A stretch of 64,000 nt of DNA from Inia geoffrensis. Lineage: Eukaryota > Chordata > Mammalia > Artiodactyla > Iniidae. The notes under the pieces are model-generated. The model made no database searches. It saw only the letters and a list, made by a program, of their open reading frames with translations, and was not told the origin of the DNA. The stretch is taken from the NCBI GenBank assembly GCA_036417435.1, contig CM070910.1, positions 70,030,784-70,094,783 on the forward strand, given 5' to 3'. How positions within the stretch are numbered: position 1 is the stretch's first letter; the number at the start of each line of letters is the position of its first letter. Of this stretch, positions 57,296 to 64,000 are shown one piece after another. Made by a program: the position numbers and the translations under genes.

Positions 57296-57510
57296 TTTTT
57301 TTTTTTTACTTCCTAAATTTTATTTATTTATTTATTTATACAGCAGGTTCTTATTAGTTATCTATTTTATACGTATTAGTGTATATATGCCAATCTCCCA
57401 ATTCATCCCACCCCCCACCCCCAATTACCCCCCTTGGTATCCATACGTTTGTTCTCTACATCTGTGTCTCTATTTCTGCCTTGCAAACCGGTTCATCTGT
57501 ACCATTTTTC
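57296..57510 (-). repeat. L1 3' UTR with A tail
   Basis: Poly-T 57296-57307 is the A tail read from the other strand. The 3' UTR includes a pyrimidine-rich ACCCCCCACCCCCAATTACC-type stretch (G-rich on the L1 strand), typical of L1. Confidence 0.85.
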
Positions 57511-57714
57511 TAGATTCCACATATATGCGTTAATATACGATATTTGTTTTTCTCTTTCTGACTTACTTCACTCCGTATGACAGTCTCTAGGTCCATCCGC
57601 GTCTCTACAAAGGACCCAATTTCATTACTTTTTATGGCTGAGTAATATTCCATTGTATATATGTACCACATCTTCTTTATCCATTTGTCTGTAGATGAGC
57701 ATTTAGGTTGCTTC

Positions 57715-57725
57715 CATGTGCTGCG
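57715..57725 (-). other. small deletion in the L1 ORF2 C-terminus
   Basis: Compared with the related copy at 49687-49740, about two dozen bases ('cttggctattgtaaatagtg' region) are missing between CTTCCATGT and GCTGCGATGAACATTGG. This shifts the frame. Confidence 0.6.
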
Positions 57726-59894
57726 ATGAACATTGGGGTGCATGTGTCTTTTTGAATTATGGTTTTCTCTGGGTATATGCCCAGTAGTGGGATTGCTGGG
57801 TCGTATGTTAGTTCTATTTTTAGTTTTTTAAGGAACCTCCATACTGTTCTCCATAGTGGCTGTATCAATTTACATTCCCACCAACAGTGCAAGAGGGTTC
57901 CCTTTTTTCCACACCCTCTCCAGCATTTATTGTTTGTAGATTTTTTGGTGATGGCCATTCTGACTGGTGTGAGGTAAGAATGTAGAAATCATAGAAAGTA
58001 CAAATCATTGTAGTTTTGATTTTCATTTCTCTAATAATTAGTGATGTTGAGCAGCTTTTCATGTGCCTCTTGGCCATCTGTATGTCTTCTTTGGAGAAAT
58101 GTCTATTTAGGTCTTCTGCCCATGTTCTGATTGGGTTGTTTATTTTTTTAATATTGAGCTGCATGAGCTGTTTATATATTTTGGAGATTAATCCTTTGTC
58201 CTTTGACTCCTTTGCAAATATTTTCTCCCATTCTGAGGGTTGTCTTTTCATATTATTTACAGTTTCCTTTGCTGTGCAAAAGCTTTTAAGTTTCATTATG
58301 TCCCATTTTCTTATTTTTGTTTTTATTTCCGTTACTCTAGGAGGTGGATCAAAAAAGATCTTACAATGATTTATGTCAGAGTGTTCTTCATATGTTTTCC
58401 TCTAAGTGTTTTATAGTCTTACATTTAGGTCTTAATCCATTTTGAGTTTATTTTTGTGTATGGTGTTAGGCTGTGTTCTAATTTCATTCTTTTACATGTA
58501 ACTGTCCAGTTTTCCCAGCACCATTTATTGAAGAGACTGTTTTTTCTCCATTGTATATCCTTGCCTCCCTTGTCATAGGTTAGTTGACCATAGGTGCATG
58601 GGTTTGTCTCTGGGATTTCTATCCTGTTCCATTGATCTATATTTCTGTTTTTGTGCCACTACTGTACTGTCTTCATTACTGTAGCTTTGTAGTATAGTCT
58701 GAAGTCAGGGAGCCTGATTCCTCCAGCTCCGTTTTTTTTCCTCAAGATTGCTTTGGCTATTTGGGGTCTTTTGTGTCTCTATACAGATTAAAAATTTTTT
58801 TGTTCTAGTTCTGTAAAAAATGCCATTGGTTATTTTATAGGGATTGCATTGACTCTTTAGATTGTTTTGGGTAGTATAGTCATTTTCACAATATTGATTC
58901 TTCCATGCAACAACATGGTATATTGCTCCAGCTGTTTCTGTCATCTTTCTGAGTACAGGCCTTTTACCTCCTTAGGTAGGTTTATTACTAGGGATTTTAT
59001 TCTTTTTGTTGCAATGATGAATGGGATTATTTCCTTAATTTCTCTTTCTGATCTTCTGTTGTTAGTGTATAGGAATGCAAGAGATTTCTGTGCATTAATT
59101 TTGCATTCTGCAACTTTACCAAATTCATTGATTAACTCTAGTAGTTCCCTGGTGGCATCTTTAGGAATATCTATGTATAGTATCATGTTATCTGCAAACA
59201 GTGACAATTTTACTTCTTCTTTTCCAATTTGGATTCCTTTTATTTCTTTTTCTTCTCTGATGGCATAGCTAGGACTTCCAAAACTATGTTGAATAATAGT
59301 GGTGAGAGTGGACAACCTTGTCTTGTTCCTGATCTTAGAGGAAATGCTTTCAGTTTTTCACCATTGAGAATGATGCTTGCTGTGGGTTTGTCGTATATGG
59401 CCTTTATTATGTTGAGGTAGGTTCCCTCTATGCCCACTTTCTGGAGAGTTTTTATCATAAATAGGTGTTGAATTTTGTCAAAAGCTGTTTCTGCATCTTT
59501 TGAGATGATCATATGGTTTTTGTCCTTCAATTTGTTAATATGGTGAATCACACTGATTGATTTACATATATTGAAGAATACTTGCATTCCTGGGATAAAT
59601 CCCACTTGATCATGGTGTATGATTGTTTTAATGTGTTGTTGGATTGTGTTTGCTAGTATTTTGTTGAGGATTTTTGCATCTATATTCATCAGTGATATTG
59701 GTTGGTAATTTTCTTTTTTTGTAGTATCCTGTCTGGTTTTAGTGTCATGGTGATAGTGGTCTTGTAGAATGAGTTTGGGAGTGTTCCTTCCTCTGCAATT
59801 TTTTGGAAGAGTTTGTGAAGGATGGGTGTTAGCTCTTCTCTAAACGTTTGATAGAATTCACCTGTGAAGCCATCTGGTCCTGGGCTTTTGTTTG

Positions 59895-60108
59895 TTGGAA
59901 GGTTTTTTTTTTTTTTTTTTTTTGCGGGCCGCTCACTGTTGTGGCCTCTCCCGTTGCGGAGCACAGGCTCAGCATCCATGGCTCACAGGCCTAGCTGCTC
60001 TGCCGCATGTGGGATCTCCCCTGACTGGGGCACGAACCGTGTCCCCTGCATCAGCAGGTGGACTGTCAACCACTGTGCCACCAGGGAAGCCCCTATTGGA
60101 AGGTTTTT
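59895..60108 (-). mobile_element. CHR-type SINE (short, partly deleted) inside L1 ORF2
   Basis: Poly-T 59903-59923, reverse head ending at 60092. The duplication TTGGAAGGTTTTT is at 59895-59907 and 60096-60108. The body lacks part of the middle ('ggctccggacgcgcaggctc' region is shortened). Younger than the L1. Confidence 0.93.
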
Positions 60109-61539
60109 AATCACAGTTTCAATTTCTTTACTGTGATTGGTCTGTTCATATTTTGTATTTCTTCCTGGTTCAGTCTTGGAAGGTTATACCTTTTTAAGAA
60201 TTTGTCCATTTCTTCCAGGTTGTCCATTTTATTGGCATAGAGTTGCTTGTAGTAGTCTCTTAGGATACTTTGTATTTCTGCGGTGTCCATTGTCACTTCT
60301 CCTTTTTCTTTTCTAATTTTATTGATTTGAGGCCTCTCCCTCTTTTTCTTGATGAGTTTTGCTAAAGGTTTGTCAATTTTGTTTATCTTCTTAAAGAGCC
60401 AGCTTTTAGTTTTATTGATCTTTGCTATTGTTTTCTTTGTTTCTATTTCATTTATTTTGCTCTGATCTTTATGATTTCTTTCCTTCTACTACTTTGGGTT
60501 TTGTTTTTTCTTCTTTCTCTAGTTCCTTTAGGTGTAAGTTTAGATTGTTTATTTGAGATTTTTCTTGTTTCTTGAGGTAGGCTTATATAGCTATAAACTT
60601 CCCTCTTAGAACTGTTTTTGCTGCATCCTGTAGGTTTTGGATCATCATGTTTTCACTGTCATTTGTCTCTAGGTTTTTTTTTTATCTCCTCTTTGACTTT
60701 CAGTGATCTCTTAGTTACTTAGTAACATTGTTTAGTCTCCATGGGTTTGTGTTTTTTACGTTTTTCCTCTGTAATTTATTTCTGATGTCACACCATTGTG
60801 GTTGGAAAAGATGCTTGATATGATTCAATTTTCTTAAATTTACTGAGGCTTGATTTGTGACGCAAGATGTGATCTATCCTGGAGAATGTTCTTTGTGCCC
60901 TTGAGAAGAAAGTGTAATCTGCTGTTTTCGGATGGACTGTCCTATAAATATCAATTAAATCTATCTGGTCTATTGTGTCATTTAAAGCTTGTGTTTCCTT
61001 ATTAATTTTCTGTCTGGATGATCTGTCCACTGGTGTAAGTGAGGTGTTAAAATCCCCCACTATTATTGTGTTACTGTCGATTTCCTCTTTTATAGCTGTT
61101 AGCAGTTGCCTTATATATTGAGGTACTCCTATGTTGGGTGCATATATATTTATAAATGTTATATCTTCTTCTTGGGTTGATACCTTGATCATTATATAGT
61201 GTCCTTCCTTGTCTCTTGTAACATTCTTTATTTTAAACTCTACTTTTTCTGATATGAGTATTGCTACTCCAGCTTTCTTTTGATTTCCTTTTGCATGTAA
61301 TATCTTTTTCCATCCCCTCACTTTCAGTCTGTATGTGTCCCTAGGTCTGAAGTGGGTCTCTTGTAGACAGCATATATACAGGTCTTGTTTTTGTATCCAT
61401 TCAGCGAGCCTGTGTCTTTTGGTTGGAGCATTTAATCCATTCATGTTTAAGGTAATTATCGATATGTATGTTCCTGTTACCATTTTCTTAATTGTTTTGT
61501 GTTTGTTATTATAGGTCCTTTTCTTCTCTTTTGTTTCCC

Positions 61540-62480
61540 ACTTAGAGAAGTTCCTTTAGCATTTGTCGTAGAGCTGGTTTGGTGGTGCTGTATTCTTTTA
61601 GCTTTTGCTTCTCTGTAAAGCTTTTGATTTCTGTGTTGAATCTGAATGAGATCCTTGCTGGGTAGAGTAATCTTGGTTGTAGCTTCTTCCCTTTCATCAT
61701 TTTAAATATATTGTGCCCCTCCCTTATGGCTTATAGAGTTTCTGCTGAGAAATCAGCTGTTAACGTTGTGGGAGTTCCCTTGTATGTTATTTGTCGTTTT
61801 TCCCTTGTTGCTCTTAATAATTTTTCTTTGTCTTTAATTTTTGTCAGTTTGATTATTATGTGTCTTGGCATGTTTTTCCTTAGTTTTATCCCACCTGGGG
61901 CTCTCTGCACTTCATGGACTTGGGTGGCTATTTCCTTTCCCATGTTAGGGAAGTTTTTGACTAAAATCTCTTCAAATATTTTCTTGGGTCCTTTCTCTCT
62001 CTCTTCTCCTTCTGCACCCCTATAATGTGAATATTGGTGCGTTTAATGTGTCCCAGAGGTCTCTTAGGCTGTCTTCATTTCTTTTCATTCTTTTTTCTTC
62101 ATTCTGTTCCGTAGCAGTGAATCCCACCATTCTGTCTTCCAGGCCACTTATCCGTTCTTCTTCCTCAGTTATTCTGTTATTGATTCCTTCTAGTGTTTTT
62201 TCATTTCAGTTATTGTATTGTTCATCTCTGTTGGTTTGTTCTTTAGTTCTTCTAGGTGTTTGCTCTTTAATTCTTCCAGGTCTTTGTTAAATATTTCTTG
62301 TATCTTCTCAATCTTTGCCTGCATTCTTTTTCTGAGGTCTGGATCATCTTCACTATCATTATTCTGAATTCTTTTTATGGAAGATTGCCTATCTCCATTT
62401 CATTTAATTGTTTTTCTGGGGTTTTATCTTGTTCCTTCATCTGGTAGGTTCCTTCATCTACTCCTCTGCCTTTTCACTTT
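61540..62480 (-). pseudogene. L1 ORF1 (RNA-binding protein), inactivated
   Basis: In active L1 the ORF1 protein coats L1 RNA as a coiled-coil trimer. Here the frame at 61731-61943 reads MGKEIATQVHEVQRAPGG, then PRHIIIKLTKIKDKEKLL and TADFSAETL, the RRM/CTD signature, ending at an in-frame TAA (61731-61733). The remaining C-terminal codons (LLYPARISF-type) lie beyond it. The probable start region near 62478 reads GTGAAAAGGCAGAGG on the L1 strand, where I expect ATG. There are further stops in the coiled-coil part. Confidence 0.88.
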
Positions 62481-63382
62481 GTCTATGTTTCTTTGAATGT
62501 GGTTTTCATTCCACAGGCTGCAGAATTGTAGTTCTTCATGCTTCTGCTGTCTACCCTCTGGTGGATGAGGCTATCTAAGAGGCTTGTGCAGGTTTCCTGA
62601 TGGTAGGGACTGGTGGTGGGTAGAGCTGGTTGTTGCTCTGGTGGGCAGAGCTCAGCAAAACTTTAATCCACTTGTCTGCTGATGGGTGGGACTGGGTTCG
62701 CTCCCGGTTGGTAGTTTGGCCTGAGGCAACCCAGCACTGGAGCCTACCCAGCTCTTTGGTGGGGCTAATAGTGGACTCTGGGAGGGCTCATGCCAAGGAG
62801 TACTTCCCAGAACTTCTGCTGCCAGTGTCCTTGTCCTCACAGTGAGCCACAGCCACCCCCCGCCTCTGCAGGACACCCTCCAACACTAGCAAGTAGGTCT
62901 GGTTCAGTCTCCTATGGGGTCACTGCTCCTTCCTCTGGGTCCCAATGCGCACACTACTTTGTGTGTGCCCTCCAAGAGTGGAGTCTCTGTTTCCTCCAGT
63001 CCTGTCAAGGTCCTGCAGTCAAATCCTGCTAGCCTTCAGTCTGATTCTCTGGGAATTTCTCCTCCCGTTGCCAGACCCCCAGTTTGGGAAGCCCGACATG
63101 GGGCTCAGAAGTTTCACTCCAGTGGGTGGACTTCTGTGGTATAAGTGTTCTCCAGTTTGTGAGTCACCCACCCAACAGTTATGGGATTTGATTTTATTGT
63201 GATTGTGCCCCTCGTACCATCTCATTGTGGCTTCTCCTTTGTCTTTGGATGTGGGGTATCTTTTTGGTGAGTGCCAGTGTCTTCCTGTTGATGATTGTTC
63301 AGCAGTTAGTTGTGATTCCTGTGCTCTTGCAAGAGGGAGTGAGTGCACGTCCTTCTACTCCACCATCTTGAATGAATCTCCT
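62481..63382 (-). repeat. L1 5' UTR, complete 5' end
   Basis: Read on the minus strand it begins GGAGATTCATTCAAGATGGT at 63380, the usual start of artiodactyl L1, then GGAGTAGAAGGACGTGCACT. It is GC-rich and would hold the internal pol II promoter. About 900 bases long. Presence of the 5' end makes this a near full-length element. Confidence 0.9.
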
Positions 63383-63396
63383 CGATATTTTATTTT
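63383..63396. repeat. right target-site duplication of the 57-63 kb L1
   Basis: CGATATTTTATTTT immediately follows the L1 5' end and equals 57154-57167. Confidence 0.65.
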
Positions 63397-63404
63397 TTAA
63401 ACAT

Positions 63405-64000
63405 TAGTTTTGGCTGTATTATAAACATTTTTATTGGAGTTTGGTTGAAAGAATGCAAATTTTGTATATGACTGAAAGTAAAGACAATTTAAAACTGTCT
63501 TGGGATATGGTGGCTCATTGTTCTCAGTTGAGTGAGAAAGCAACTGAATGACTGGTGGTGACAATACTTACATGATATTCACCAATCATCATTCATATGC
63601 ATTTGAGGGAGCTCAGAGTCCTTCAGACTGTGCTGTTTTCAAGTATAAAAATTTAAGTAAATATTTTGCTTATTGATTTTATAAAAATAATGGAAACAGA
63701 TAACATGGCTGTCCTTGAGGACATGAAGCCCCAGAACAACTGCATGCAAGGGAAAATGATGAGCCACTGAAATTTGTCAGTGTGATACTTGCAGGAAAAC
63801 AGAGGCTTGGCATACTGGGAGGCTGGATATGCATCATCAGTCATGAGAAATAAATTCTCAGTTACTTAGTGCTCAGAGCAGGTAAAAGAATATCAATCGA
63901 CGCAATTAATGCTTGTGTCTAATTGTGTTCATCTCTTTACGTGGATTTTGTTTTCATTTACTCTTCTCAAGGACACCCAGAAAAATTCTTATTATCTTCA
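63405..64000. other. unique AT-rich sequence at the right edge
   Basis: No exon, repeat family or RNA gene recognised. Confidence 0.4.

Larger units (their letters stand above)
57510..61483 (-). pseudogene. L1 ORF2 (endonuclease-RT), near full length but inactivated
   Basis: In a live L1 this protein nicks target DNA and reverse-transcribes L1 RNA. From the start at 61483 the endonuclease is readable for 231 codons: NMNGLN (catalytic Asn), LQETH (Glu), VGDFNTSL (Asp/Asn) and SRIDHIL. A frameshift near 60822 then gives a stop at about 60788, before the final catalytic His motif. Downstream are RT pieces ([19 protein letters not shown] at 59240-59689) and a zinc-knuckle-like [18 protein letters not shown] (57677-57958). 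The RT active-site motif reads FADN, with an Asn codon at 59187-59189. A SINE splits it at 59908. At least eight frame segments; no product. Confidence 0.95.

Noticed and set aside
1..64000. A new defence, biosynthetic or other multi-gene system
   Set aside because: The window is mammalian repeat-rich DNA. All long reading frames resolve to transposons, simple repeats or CpG-island artefacts, so no such system is supported.

Overview
This window is nuclear DNA of a mammal, almost certainly a cetacean. It carries about sixteen tRNA-derived SINEs with the CHR-type head (GGGCTTCCCTGGTGGCGCAG), which is typical of cetaceans, hippos and ruminants. It also has artiodactyl-type L1, L2, MIR, MaLR LTRs and MER5-like hAT elements. 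No ruminant BovB or Bov-A sequence was recognised, which favours whale or dolphin. The species call is inference. Every repeat name comes from remembered consensus features and not from a database search.

No complete protein-coding gene is visible. Most long open frames lie inside SINEs, L1 elements, microsatellites or the CpG island. The best gene-related signal is the CpG island at about 42.99-43.58 kb. On the minus strand it holds a consensus splice donor (CAG|GTGAGG, intron starting at 43199), which fits a first exon of an unidentified gene or lncRNA transcribed leftwards. Just to its right (43.76-43.79 kb) are a CTCF-like motif and a TATAAA box. A GC-rich stretch at 0.69-1.19 kb looks like a decayed coiled-coil coding remnant on the minus strand.

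Layout: 0-9 kb holds the decayed coiled-coil segment, L2/MIR/MER5 fossils and old L1 3' sequence interrupted by a SINE. 9-16 kb holds several SINEs, an ERV-like LTR and a nested repeat stack (11.4-13.3 kb). 16-21.4 kb has a MaLR-type LTR with a long GA microsatellite, then an L1/HAL1-like element that keeps its 5' end and ORF1 but lacks the ORF2 body. 21-32 kb is mostly single-copy AT-rich DNA with MIR, MaLR and SINE insertions. 32-38 kb has three L1 3' ends. 38-48 kb is mainly unique and includes the CpG island and a twin L1 3' fragment. 48-54 kb has nested L1/L1 and SINE/MIR insertions with perfect target-site duplications. 54.4-57 kb is an old plus-strand L1. 57.2-63.4 kb is a near full-length but dead minus-strand L1, interrupted by a SINE and possibly carrying a 3' transduction.

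There are no operons and no CRISPR arrays, and I found no sign of an undescribed enzymatic system. The interest lies in insertion history, the unassigned CpG-island promoter and a few candidate regulatory motifs in repeat-free blocks.
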